This document shows positions 1 to 10,411 of a stretch of DNA of 64,000 nucleotides, one piece after another. Source of the stretch: Carposina sasakii (Eukaryota; Arthropoda; Insecta; Lepidoptera; Carposinidae). Location of the stretch: the NCBI GenBank assembly GCA_014607495.2, contig CP053170.1:3658001-3722000 (forward strand), in the 5' to 3' direction. The notes below the pieces were generated by a model. The model saw only the letters and a program-made list of their open reading frames with translations, was not told the origin of the DNA and made no database searches. The position numbers and the translations under genes were made by a program. The first letter of the stretch is position 1, and each line of letters begins with the position of its first letter.

Positions 1-885
1 TGGGGCTGGAGGGAAGGAGCTCCAGGAGCTCCATGGGCTTTCATCATCGGATGCCCGCGGGGTTGTTGACGACGACGACGGGTCTTCACTCTCGGTCTCG
101 TCCGCTGTTGCCCGCCGACGCCACCCACAATTTTTTTTTTTGAACCTGTAAAATTAGAAAATTATGTTACAGCTTATCACAATTTTTTTATTTTTGTTTT
201 TCATTTAAAATACACTGTATTTTTTACATAAATAATTACTTAATACTCACCACGACATCTTAACTCCCTTGTTCTCGACTTTGTGTTAAGGACATTGTGA
301 CTGACTGATTCCATTTCATGTGAAGGAAACCCTTCACAAATCCAAGGGTCATTTGTTTACAGATTATTGTTTCACTCTATGAGATATTTGATATTTGTTT
401 CTACAAGGGTCAATACACACTAGGACAACCTATTTAATCAGTACAGCAGTGCAGATTAGGATCGACACATTTTAATTTAAAAAAAACTATATAAATGATG
501 CTGGACATCACAGCAACTGAGAGGCGCAATCTTGTGGTGGATTGTTTTGCTGAAAATAGTGGAAGTCAACAGCAGAGTTACCAGATGTGATAACCAGATC
601 TCTGAAAATATTAGATGTGGTGATGGTGACACTACTATTGGTTATCATAGCTCAGGTGTATATAGCACCTTATAGTGGGCCTTAACCTAAGAGGAAGGAT
701 TATATACAGAACGCATTAGTTGCAACCGAATAAAAAGAAAGCCGGCGAAAACTGTGAGATAAAGTTTAGATAGTGTAAACTAGGGAAAGGAAACTTTGTT
801 TTACCTATATATTAGGTTGCGACATCGGTGTAAATATTTTTAGGATTCAAATAAAAGTAGATATTTATTATAATACTACTATATA
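1..885. repeat. Satellite unit A (partial), 1,020-bp family
   Basis: This is most of one unit of a tandem repeat whose full copies follow at 3600-4620 and 4621-5388. The unit holds a GC-rich patch (ggagctccaggagctcc, GAC repeats, GCCGCC) followed by long AT-rich sequence. It differs from the later units by single bases only, as far as can be read by eye. The unit continues after the mariner insertion at 3600. No convincing gene is seen. The short ORF starting at the MSSLADTTF codons is repeated in each copy but has no recognisable domain. Confidence 0.85.
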
Positions 886-1509
886 CAGGGTGTCCCAAAA
901 CTCAACGTCAAGCCGAAACGGGGTGACAGGATTGATCATAACCATCACGAGAAAAATCTGAAAAAAAATCTATCCCATGCAGTTTGAAAATTATGGGCAT
1001 TTTAAGAAAAACCTAGAAATTTGATCAAACTGTACCATTTTTCGGTTATTGTGGTTATTCTTTTTTATTTTTGTTCATTTGAACTTTGGAAACGTAATCC
1101 TAAATAACATTTCTAGAATCCCAATAAAAAATAATGAGACAATTGCCTCAAGTTTCCGAGAATTGAGACTATTTGTTAAACTACGAATTTAAAATTTTCA
1201 AGATTCGTCGACTTTGACAGGCCCTCCTATAAAAAAAATGTACTAGAGTGCCTTGGCAAGTGGCATTAAAAGTTGGCGCATTTAATCAGAATTCTAAAAT
1301 GGTACAATACTTGTTAGTTCCATACAATAGAAAAGAGTAAAAAAATTAAAACCTCAAGTAACCCGATTTTTGCTATCTCATTTTACTCAGTTAAAATGTT
1401 TTTAATTCACACAAGCTCTAGGTAGGTTCTTAATTTTAAGACAAAATGATGAGACAGATGGATAATGGGTATGTTCGCCATGAGTGAGCGAGACAGATAG
1501 TGACGCCAC
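886..1509. repeat. Left long inverted repeat of mariner element
   Basis: This 624-bp arm is the near-perfect reverse complement of 2976-3599, with only scattered substitutions by eye. The outer end carries CAGGGTGTCCC. The arm is AT-rich and no gene is seen in it. Confidence 0.9.
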
Positions 1510-1600
1510 TTTTACCAAAGTGAAAAAAAGTTAGTAAAATTAGTAAAATAATTAGGTTTGTTGGAATAAAAGTCAGATGATAGAGAAATAACGTTTTTTA

Positions 1601-2668
1601 TTACAATAAATGTTCAAATTGTTTACCATCAGCCTCAATACAAGCCCTACATCTTCTTAAAAAAGATCTACTTATTAGTCGGGCATATCTTCGAGAGTTG
1701 ATCGCCTCAGCTGCTTGAGAAATGCGTTCACGCAGGTCGGCTACGTTCTCAATGGGCTTTGAGTAAACTTTTTCTTTGAGAACTCCCCAATAGAAAAAAT
1801 CCAGGGGATTTAAATCTGGTGAACGGGCGGGCCACGAGATAGTGCCCGAACGTCCAATCCACCTTCCCGGATATTCCTGGTCAAGGAAATCTCTTACTTG
1901 CACTGCGAAATGCGCTGGGCAGCCATCTTGTTGAAACCACATGTCGCGAAGATCTGCTAGTGGTACGTCCTCTAACAGGGTTGGTAAATCTTCTCTTAAA
2001 AAATGTAGGTAATTAGTTCCATTCAAGTTCTCAGGCAGTTCAATAGGCCCAATAATTTTACCGTTTAAAATTCCGGTCCACAGGTTTACTTTAAAACGAT
2101 ACTGGGATCTATCTTCTCGCATTAAATGTGGATTCTCCACATGCCACTCGTGATAATTGTGCAAGTTCATGTAACCATCTTTTTTAAATGTCGATTCATC
2201 TGACCAGAGAATTTTTTGGATGAATTGGGGATTCTCATTATGCCTCTGTAGCATTGTTCTACAAAAAGAAATCCTTTCCTGATAATCTCGAGGTAGAAGA
2301 CTTTGAACTCGTTGTACGTGAAACGGATGCATTTCGGCTCTTTGTAAAATACGATGAGCAGTGCTTTTCGGTATTCCCGTTCTTTATTCAATTCCACGTA
2401 CGGAAATACTTCGGTCACGTGCGACCTCTTGCAATACTTCTTCCTGGAAAGGAAACACAGGTCTACCTCCAGCCTGTATTTGATTCGGGAAATGGCCGCC
2501 CTCTGTGAGTGAACGGTGCACATTAACAAACACGCGGTGATCCGGGTAGCGCTCTAAATTTGGATATCTTTCACGATAAAGTCTAGCGGCAGCACTTGCG
2601 TTGCATCTGCATTCCCCATAAATGAGGTGCATGTTCGCATATTCTTGTGAAGTGTAGCGCGTAGGCAT
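1601..2668 (-). pseudogene. mariner-type transposase, one in-frame stop
   Basis: The gene encodes a DDE/D cut-and-paste transposase. The likely start is the ATG at 2668 (MPTRYTSQEY). The N-terminal helix-turn-helix region resembles the DUF4817 type seen with insect mariner-like proteins. A TAA at 2384-2386 interrupts the frame, and the same frame then continues without any shift to the stop at 1601. The catalytic motifs are visible: WSDES, QQDGCPAH and SPDLNPLDF, with 36 residues between the second and third aspartates, so spacing is not the classical 34. Without the stop the protein would be about 355 residues, close to a full mariner transposase. The copy is probably dead unless the stop is an assembly error. 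Confidence 0.88.
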
Positions 2669-2894
2669 GGTAGATAAAAAGGATGCCAACACAAAAGTCC
2701 AGAGAGAAGCCAAAGTTGCCGGTATGTTATCAACAAGTCCAATTCACAAAGATTCAAGTCCAAAAAGAGAAGCCAAAGTTGTCAGTACTAAATCAACACA
2801 AGCGAATACGAACGTGCGCAGTAGACGAATGAGCGAAACGTACTAACTGGTTGGTGTCGGACTGGTAGCGTAGCCATTTGCTTGGCTGAAACTA

Positions 2895-2944
2895 GTGCGA
2901 ATGAAACAGATAGATGCCATAGCATCTATCTGTTTCATTCGCAC
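2895..2944. repeat. Perfect 23-bp-arm hairpin inside mariner
   Basis: The arms at 2895-2917 and 2922-2944 are exact complements separated by the 4-base loop CATA. The hairpin lies between the transposase start and the right inverted repeat. It could form a cruciform or an RNA hairpin. Its role is unknown. Confidence 0.9.
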
Positions 2945-2975
2945 TCGTTTAAACGACGCATCTCCGTCTCAATGC

Positions 2976-3599
2976 GTGGCGTCACTATCTGTCTCGCTCA
3001 CTCATGGCAAACATACCCATTATCCATCTCTCTCATCATTTTGCCTTAAAATTAAGAACCTACCTAGAGCTTGTGCGAATTAAAAACATTTTAACTGAGT
3101 AAAATCTGATAGCAAAAATCGGGTTACTTGAGGTTTTAATTTTTTTACTCTTTTCTATTGTATGGAACTAACAAGTATTGTACCATTTTAGAATTCTGAT
3201 TAAATGCGCCAACTTTTAATGCTACTTGCCAAGGCACTCTAGTACATTTTTTTTATAGGAGGGCCTCTCAAAGTCGACGAATCTTGAAAATTTTAAATTC
3301 GTAGTTTAACAAATAGTCTCAATTCTCGGGAACTTAAGGCAATTGTGTCATTATTTTTTATTGGGATTCTAGAAATGTTATTTAGGATTACGTTTCTAAA
3401 GTTCAAATGAACAAAAATAAAAAATAATAACCACAATAACCGAAAAATGGTACAGTTTGATCAAATTTCTAGGTTTTTCTTAAAATGCCCATAATTTTCA
3501 AACTGCATGGGATAGATTTTTTTTCAGATTTTTCTCGTGATGGTTATGATCAATCCTGTCACCCCGTTTCGGCTTGACGTTGAGTTTTGGGACATCCTG
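2976..3599. repeat. Right long inverted repeat of mariner element
   Basis: This is the complement of 886-1509. It ends at CATCCTG, one base different from the left end, followed by the TA duplication. No gene is seen. Confidence 0.9.
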
Positions 3600-5388
3600 T
3601 ATATTTGTTAAAGAACACTAAACTACACTACGACTAAAACTACTTATCAAATAAAAAATTTACAATATGTCCTCCCTCGCAGACACCACATTTACACATT
3701 TTTTCTCCCCCACTTTCTCTCTCCACTTCTGGTCTGGTGGGGCTGGAGGGAAGGAGCTCCAGGAGCTCCATGGGCTTTCATCATCGGATGCCCGCGGGGT
3801 TGTTGACGACGACGACGGGTCTTCACTCTCGGTCTCGTCCGCTGTTGCCCGCCGCCGCCACCCACAATTTTTTTTTTGAACCTGTAAAATTAGAAAATTA
3901 TGTTACAGCTTATCACATTTTTTTTATTTTTGTTTTTCATTTAAAATACACTGTATTTTTTATATAAATAATTACTTAATACTCACCACGACATCTTAAC
4001 TCCCTTGTTCTCGACTTTGTGTTAAGGACATTGTGACTGACTGATTCCATTTCATGTGAAGGAAACCCTTCACAAATCCAAGGGTCATATGTTTACAGAT
4101 TATTGTTTCACTCTATGAGATATTTGATATTTGTTTCTACAAGGGTCAATACACACTAGGACAACCTAGTTAATCAGTACAGCAGTGCAGATTAGGATCG
4201 ACACATTTTAATTAAAAAAAAACTATATAAATGATGCTGGACATCACAGCAACTGAGAGGCGCAATCTTGTGGTGGATTGTTTTGCTGAAAATAGTGGAA
4301 GTCAACAGCAGAGTTACCAGATGTGATAACCAGATCTCTGAAAATATTAGATGTGGTGATGGTGACACTACTATTGGTTATCATAGCTCAGGTGTATATA
4401 GCACCTTATAGTGGGCCTTAAACTAAGAGGAAGGATTATATACAGAACGCATTAGTTGCAACCGAATAAAAAGAAAGCCGGCGAAAACTGTGAGATAAAG
4501 TTTAGATAGTGTAAACTAGGGAAAGGAAACTTTGTTTTACCTATATATTAGGTTGCGACATCTGTGTAAGTATTTTTAGGATTCAAATAAAAGTAGATAT
4601 TTATTATAATACTACTATATATATTTGTTAAAGAACACTAAACTACACTACGACTAAAACTACTTATCAAATAAAAAATTTACAATATGTCCTCCCTCGC
4701 AGACACCACATTTACACATTTTTTCTCCCCCACTTTCTCTCTCCACTTCTGGTCTGGTGGGGCTGGAGGGAAGGAGCTCCAGGAGCTCCATGGGCTTTCA
4801 TCATCGGATGCCCGCGGGGTTGTTGACGACGACGACGGGTCTTCACTCTCGGTCTCGTCCGCTGTTGCCCGCCGCCGCCACCCACAATTTTTTTTTTTTG
4901 AACCTGTAAAATTAGAAAATTATGTTACAGCTTATCACATTTTTTTTATTTTTGTTTTTCATTTAAAATACACTGTATTTTTTACATAAATAATTACTTA
5001 ATACTCACCACGACATCTTAACTCCCTTGTTCTCGACTTTGTGTTAAGGACATTGTGACTGACTGATTCCATTTCATGTGAAGGAAACCCTTCACAAATC
5101 CAAGGGTCATATGTTTACAGATTATTGTTTCACTCTATGAGATATTTGATATTTGTTTCTACAAGGGTCAATACACACTAGGACAACCTAGTTAATCAGT
5201 ACAGCAGTGCAGATTAGGATCGACACATTTTAATTTTTAAAAAACTATATAAATGATGCTGGACATCACAGCAACTGAGAGGCGCAATCTTGTGGTTGAT
5301 TGTTTTGCTGAAAATAGTGGAAGTCAACAGCAGAGTTACCAGATGTGATAACCCGATCTCTGAAAATATTAGATGTGGTGATGGTGAC
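3600..5388. repeat. Satellite units B (complete) and C (first part)
   Basis: Unit B runs 3600-4620 and unit C starts at 4621. The phrase 'atatttgttaaagaacac' recurs exactly 1,020 bp apart. The two units differ by a few bases and by homopolymer length in the T-run after the GCCGCC patch. Unit C is split at 5388 by the hAT element, and its remainder lies at 16413-16655 and 16911-16920. An AATAAA lies near the end of each unit. No gene is supported. Confidence 0.9.
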
Positions 5389-5760
5389 TAGGGCTTCCAA
5401 AATTACGGATATGTTAATTACGGAACTGATTACGCATTTTCATCCACCAATTACGTAATTACGTAAATTTCCTAAATGTTTTTTTAAGGCAAGCGCCCAT
5501 TCGTCCTTTAAGTATTCTTTCAGTCTTTTTTTGAAGTGAATTAAAATGAATATTTAAATATCTTCAAATATATAATTTACTTAAGTTATTATAGTGATAA
5601 GGTAAAATAATATTACTAGGATTTTATATGTACTTGCCTTTATTTTAATAAAATGAACACTATTTAATATTACATAAATTTACAATACTATCATATGTAA
5701 AAAAGAAAGATATTAGGTAATTAGTTTATTTATTTTTATTTTATTTTTATTTTATAATAG

Positions 5761-8291
5761 TTACTTATTTAATTTCTGTTCTTGGTAGTATGATCTCATG
5801 AATGACAAAGCATGCAATGTTTTGTCACCCAGAGTACTCCTAAGTTTACTACATAAGTAGCCGACAGAAGAAAAAGCTCGTTCAGCTTCGACACTGGTGG
5901 GTGTTATCGAAAGTAAATAATTATAGGCTGCTGTGAGGAAAACTTCACGACCACCGCCAGCGCTGTCGTAGATGCACATTTCTACTCTTATGATGGATTC
6001 AAGATCTGTTTTGTTTGCTCCAGATTCTCCACATTTGTTTACATTTGCCATAACCTTTGTAATTTTTTTATCCAGTTGCTGTGCTACAGATTCTTGGTCA
6101 CAAACAATAGAATCGTTACTATTGTGTATTTCTTCCGAATTTGAGCTTATTTCTGTACTTATAGGAGTTGTAAGTGATGTTAATTTGAGCCTTTGCAGTA
6201 AGTTTGTAATATATGTTCGTATGTAATCAGATGTAGGTTTTGAGAAAGCTTCTGATGGCGTGGTATTGAAAAATTCCTCATTATTATGTAAATACTGCAA
6301 AATACCAGACACGTCCGATCGCCTTTCCTTAATTCTTTTCCTAAGAGATATGGCCAGCTTTGCACTGAGCTCGTTGGACTGAAGTTCAAGTTTATCTAAC
6401 ATAAACTGAAGCGCAGCATCTGCTGTTAGCAAATTTGAATCACGGCGACACAATGCCATGACAGTAGTTTTAATTACATCTAAGCTATGATGAATGTTAT
6501 ATAGGTCTTGAATTTCTTTATCAGTGAAATTAATATAACTTTTAAAATCCAGCTGTGCCTTAAAAACACATGATTTCAGTAGCAGAAATCGTCCAATCAT
6601 ATCTGACAAACTGTTCCATCGGGTTTTGCAATCTAATATTAGATCAAGGCTCTTGCCGTTCTCTTCCAAAGAATATTTTCTTAGCATGTCACTCTTCAAG
6701 GGCGATTTTTTAAAGGATCTAACAAGTTTTCTTACTTTGTCTATAGTATCTTTGTACAGAAACTCTGATTCTGGAACTCTAGGTACTTCTATGAAAAGTC
6801 CACCATCATTATCTTCAAATTCTTCAATATCACTATCTGATGCAACATCCTCTAGTACTGGTTCAGTATTTATAATTTTTCGTGATTTATATAATACCTC
6901 GAGTACTGCAAGTTGTATTCCATGGGCAAAACACAACTGATGGTGGCCATCAAAATTTTTGCCCATTTTGACCATTACACTAGCCCCATCTGTTGTGAAA
7001 GCAATTATGTCTTCCAGATTTAAATCAAATTCGCTTAAATGTTGTTCCAATAATCGAGTTCCTACATTAGCTGGCATGGAACCCTTTATTCTTACCAAGC
7101 CCAAATTTCTAAAATTATTCGACGCTAGATCTTTATTGTGGATATTTATATTCATGTATCTTCGGTTTCGAGTAGACGTCCATTCATCAAATGTAATAGT
7201 AAATCGTTTATTCTGCGACTTCATCTCTTTGAATTGATTCTTAAGTTGGTTCTTTATGGCATTACTTTGTTCCAGGACTATTTTGGTTACTGTTGATGGA
7301 GATTTTGGTAGATCGTAGCCTGATTTTTTGAAAACATACCTAAGGTCTTCAGATGTACAAAATTTGCTTAGGGGGATCCCGTCTAATGCTGCCATTCTAG
7401 TTACTCGAACTTCCATGCAAAAGTCACTAGAAAAGTAATCTGTGAGTTTAGTTTTCTTGGGTGGAGGCTTATCAAAATCTTTACTTGACTGTAGTTGAGT
7501 GTTACTTAACATCGAAGTACTTGCTTTTTGCGGATCTTGTCCTTGAGACATCTCACCAATATGCTTAGCACGCATATGAGTGTGTAATGCTCCAGTCGCA
7601 CCACCAGGAGTTTTTAAAATTTTGCTGCAATGCTTACATTGGACACTTTGTCCATTATCAGCCCGTAAGTAGTGTTCCCAGATAGAAGATTGTGTGCGTT
7701 TGTTTAGAAACTCCTTGTATACTGTCTTCCTTGTTGCAGACCTAAAACAATTTAAAATGTATAAAATATATTAATATTATAAAGGCGAAAGTTTGTGAGA
7801 ATGGATGTTTGTTACTATTTCACGCAAACTACGGAATGAATTTGAATGATACTTTAGAATAATATAGCTCATACATCAGAATAACGCTAATGCTATAATT
7901 TATAAACATATTGTGTTCAATCGTTCAGATTTCAGACGATATTAACGCGCGAAAAGCTGCGGGCAGGTCGGTTAGTACATAATAACTTACTCACTTAAAA
8001 TGTTACAAAGTAGATATGTAATGATAAAATATAATGTCAGTTATTATTATATATAAAAGCTAATTATATTACAAATTGCAGTTAAAAGTGTTACATAAAA
8101 TTACAACAGTTTTTATAAAAAAAAACCATTACATCCTAATTCCTATCACTTGAAAATCGGACGTAGATATATTAAATAAAGACTATTTGCCATCGTCAAA
8201 ATTGTATAAAATAATTTTCAAATGAATATGTAAGAAAAAATTGTCTTTAAAAAGCAAATAAACAAAACAATGGTAATACTCACATTTCCAT
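5761..8291 (-). CDS. hAT transposase (BED zinc finger), two exons
   Basis: The gene is spliced and encodes a cut-and-paste transposase. Exon 1 is only 8 coding bases (ATGGAAAT, 8291-8284) followed by the donor GTGAGT at 8283. Exon 2 begins at 7741 after a TTTTAG acceptor, giving M-E-M-S-A-T and an open frame of 662 residues to the stop at 5761. Residues about 20-62 form a BED zinc finger (CKHC ... HTHMRAKH). The middle has the hAT RNase-H-like core (TFDEWTS, FTTDGASVM, CFAHGIQLA). The C-terminus has the dimerisation block (SVEAERAFSSVGYL). The frame is uninterrupted, so this copy could be active. The exon-1 model is inferred from splice signals and matching phase. Confidence 0.85.
7775..7860 (-). 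repeat. RTE/SINE-type 3' tail fragment in hAT-1 intron
   Basis: Read on the minus strand this resembles the 3' end shared by lepidopteran RTE LINEs and their SINEs (tttcacgc..., aactttcgcc..., tataat). It lies in the 7742-8283 intron of the hAT-1 gene. The rest of 7742-8513 is AT-rich intron and 5' flank with no other gene seen. Confidence 0.5.
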
Positions 8292-8513
8292 CAAGGTAGA
8301 TAATTCCTGTACTGGTGCAAAAAATCTCCAAATCAAATTATAAAATAGCGAGACCGGACACAGGGGCAAATACTCAAAACTTTGATCAGGTTAGGCACTG
8401 TACTTCACACAATCGCCGACTAGCAAGTAATGAGACTGAGACTTCAAGTGAATCTCGTTTCACTTAATTCAAGAAAGTAAAATATAAACAAACAAGCCTA
8501 AGTTTATGCTGCT

Positions 8514-8803
8514 AATTATATATATTAAGTCTATAGAAATAATGTCCATACGAGCGACCTAGATACAGCGTTACACGCGCGGGCTTGTCAGTTGCAGCGT
8601 CAGCAGATTACTTCAACGTGGGAACGTCGTGGCCAGGAAGCTCAGATTGCACATCGGTCCATAGTGACACTTAGTTCCTACTTCGAACGAGGTGCTAGTT
8701 TCTAGTTAGATTTAAGATACCTATTTGTAATTTCTATTCTATAATAAATTTATATTAATAGTTTCGGTTTTTTTTGAGACCTCCGGTTGTGACCTACGTA
8801 ATT
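8514..8803 (+). repeat. 5' LTR of errantivirus
   Basis: This 290-bp LTR begins AATTATATATATTAAG and ends CTACGTAATT. It reads identical to the 3' LTR. An AATAAA at about 8751 is a likely polyadenylation signal. Promoter elements cannot be assigned with confidence. Confidence 0.95.
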
Positions 8804-8820
8804 GGCGCAGTCGGTAGGAT
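8803..8820 (+). other. Primer-binding site, tRNA-Ser type
   Basis: TGGCGCAGTCGGTAGGAT starts on the last LTR base. It matches the 18-base site used by the Drosophila 17.6/297 group, which is complementary to the 3' end of a serine tRNA. The tRNA identity is from family knowledge, not from a tRNA in this window. Confidence 0.8.
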
Positions 8821-9157
8821 GGTTTTTGGATTCGTGCGCGCCTAAGACCTCTCAAAAATCGAGTTACGTCATCGCGCGACGCGTTTTTTGGTTCTCTAAC
8901 CTTAACGAAGACCCTCCACGTGGCCAGCCGGACCTTCCAGACTTCGAAGACGCTCATCAGAGACCGAGATGCTTATGTAAGTGCTCATTGAATTTTCTAG
9001 TGGTGCTTTCTCTTATCCTTAGTCTTAATTTTTCCCCAAAATTTTCCATCCAAGGAACTCATCTACCCCAAGGGCTGTTACTCATAGACGGTCCACACGG
9101 GATTTAGCTATAGATATTAGTAGAAATATTAGTCTAGATAATTCAGAAGATAGTATA
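8821..9157 (+). other. Errantivirus 5' leader
   Basis: This untranslated leader lies between the primer site and the gag ATG. It would hold packaging signals and the splice donor for env mRNA. No specific donor was assigned. The short ORFs here have no recognisable domain. Confidence 0.6.
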
Positions 9158-10411
9158 ATGTCGGTTCAACACGATCCCGATACTATATTTAAGGCTCTCC
9201 GCCTTGTTCCTGAATTTAACGGGAACCCACACATCCTTACACGATTTATTAAAATATGTGATAAGCTTGTGTCTTTTTATGTTAGTGTTAGTCCGGAATG
9301 CGAATTGAATAATCTTTCTTTGCTTAACGGAATTTTAAATAAAATAACAGGGCCCGCCGCCCTTACTATAAATTCAAATGGTATACCCGAAAATTGGGCC
9401 AGTATTAGAAACGTTCTTATTAATAACTTTTCCGACCAGAGGGATGAAACAACCCTATATAATGACCTTTCATTGCAAGTCCAGGGTAGTAGTTCGCCCC
9501 AGGAATTTTTCGATAGATGCCAGACATTATTTAGTACCATAATGACATATGTTACGTTGCACGAAGTCGTCCCGACCACCATAGAAGCCAAACGAGATTT
9601 ATATAAAAAGCTCACCATGCAAGCTTTCGTACGTGGACTTAAAGAACCTTTAGGATCACGTATACGCTGTATGCGACCGGAGACTATGGAAAAGGCCTTA
9701 GAGTTCGTGCAAGAGGAACTCAATGTCATGTACCTGCAGCAGAGAAGCGATGTGTTACCTAAATCTATTCACTCACCTAGTTCTAGAACTAACAATAATT
9801 TTATGATGCCACCCACGCATAATTTGCCACCTTTTCGCATGCCTAATACTAACCCTGTGCCGAAACCATTTACGTTTACTCCTATGACGATGCAGCCGCG
9901 TGCGCAGAATCATTTTAGACCTAATTTTAATCAGCCGTATATGCCAACGCGAACTCAGCAGATGTTTAGCGCACCCCCTCCAAATCATAACCCACGTAGT
10001 AGTGGTATATTCCGATTACCTCCTAAAGGTAATCAGCCACCTATCCATGGCCCTAAGCCAATGAGTGGCGTTAGCCACTATGTATCTCGACAGCTTCCAC
10101 CTAGCGGATGGAACTGGGCGAAGCAAGGCAATCCACCCCCGAATAACTATTTCAAAACTAGAGATGTTAACGTGAATGACTGTATGAGTTACGATGATTC
10201 ACATTGCTACCCCGAATACTATGACTATTATGAGCCTACTTACTATGATGAATATAATTGGATCGAATATAATAGTAATTCTTATGATTATTCCACCCCA
10301 CAATATTCTGACGTAACTGATAACTGTAACGTTCAGATTACCGAAGAACAGCCACAGGCCTCCACTAGTGAGGATTTTCAAAAGGAAACGACATCAAAAA
10401 GCTCAGGATAG
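9158..10411 (+). CDS. gag: Errantivirus Gag
   Basis: The ORF encodes 417 residues beginning MSVQHDPDTIFKALRL. It would form the particle core. The first half is alpha-helical-looking (capsid-like). The second half is rich in Pro, Asn, Gln and Tyr. No CCHC zinc knuckle is present, as is typical of errantivirus Gag. The ORF ends in a TAG at 10409-10411. The pol frame is -1 relative to it and is open from 10372, so the two overlap by 40 bases. The ORF is intact. Confidence 0.9.
   Translation: MSVQHDPDTIFKALRLVPEFNGNPHILTRFIKICDKLVSFYVSVSPECELNNLSLLNGILNKITGPAALTINSNGIPENWASIRNVLINNFSDQRDETTLYNDLSLQVQGSSSPQEFFDRCQTLFSTIMTYVTLHEVVPTTIEAKRDLYKKLTMQAFVRGLKEPLGSRIRCMRPETMEKALEFVQEELNVMYLQQRSDVLPKSIHSPSSRTNNNFMMPPTHNLPPFRMPNTNPVPKPFTFTPMTMQPRAQNHFRPNFNQPYMPTRTQQMFSAPPPNHNPRSSGIFRLPPKGNQPPIHGPKPMSGVSHYVSRQLPPSGWNWAKQGNPPPNNYFKTRDVNVNDCMSYDDSHCYPEYYDYYEPTYYDEYNWIEYNSNSYDYSTPQYSDVTDNCNVQITEEQPQASTSEDFQKETTSKSSG

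Larger units (their letters stand above)
886..3599 (-). mobile_element. mariner-like element with 624-bp terminal inverted repeats
   Basis: The element sits between TA duplications (884-885 and 3600-3601). The uninterrupted satellite copy at 4610-4630 shows the empty site, which proves the insertion. Its ends are CAGGGTGTCCCAAAACTCAA and the matching complement. The inverted repeats are 624 bp each (886-1509 and 2976-3599), far longer than the roughly 30 bp usual for mariners. The only gene is a minus-strand transposase broken by one in-frame stop. Family placement rests on the TA site and the D,D,D transposase. Confidence 0.9.

Noticed and set aside
2254..2508. Plus-strand ORF opposite the mariner transposase
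   Set aside because: It is a shadow of the transposase gene on the other strand.
3667..4989. Repeated short ORF (MSSLADTTF...) in each satellite unit as a gene
   Set aside because: It recurs only because the satellite recurs, the frame ends differ between copies through homopolymer length, and no domain is visible.
9277..9729. Minus-strand ORF of 150 codons in errantivirus gag
   Set aside because: It is the reverse of gag coding sequence with no recognisable domain.
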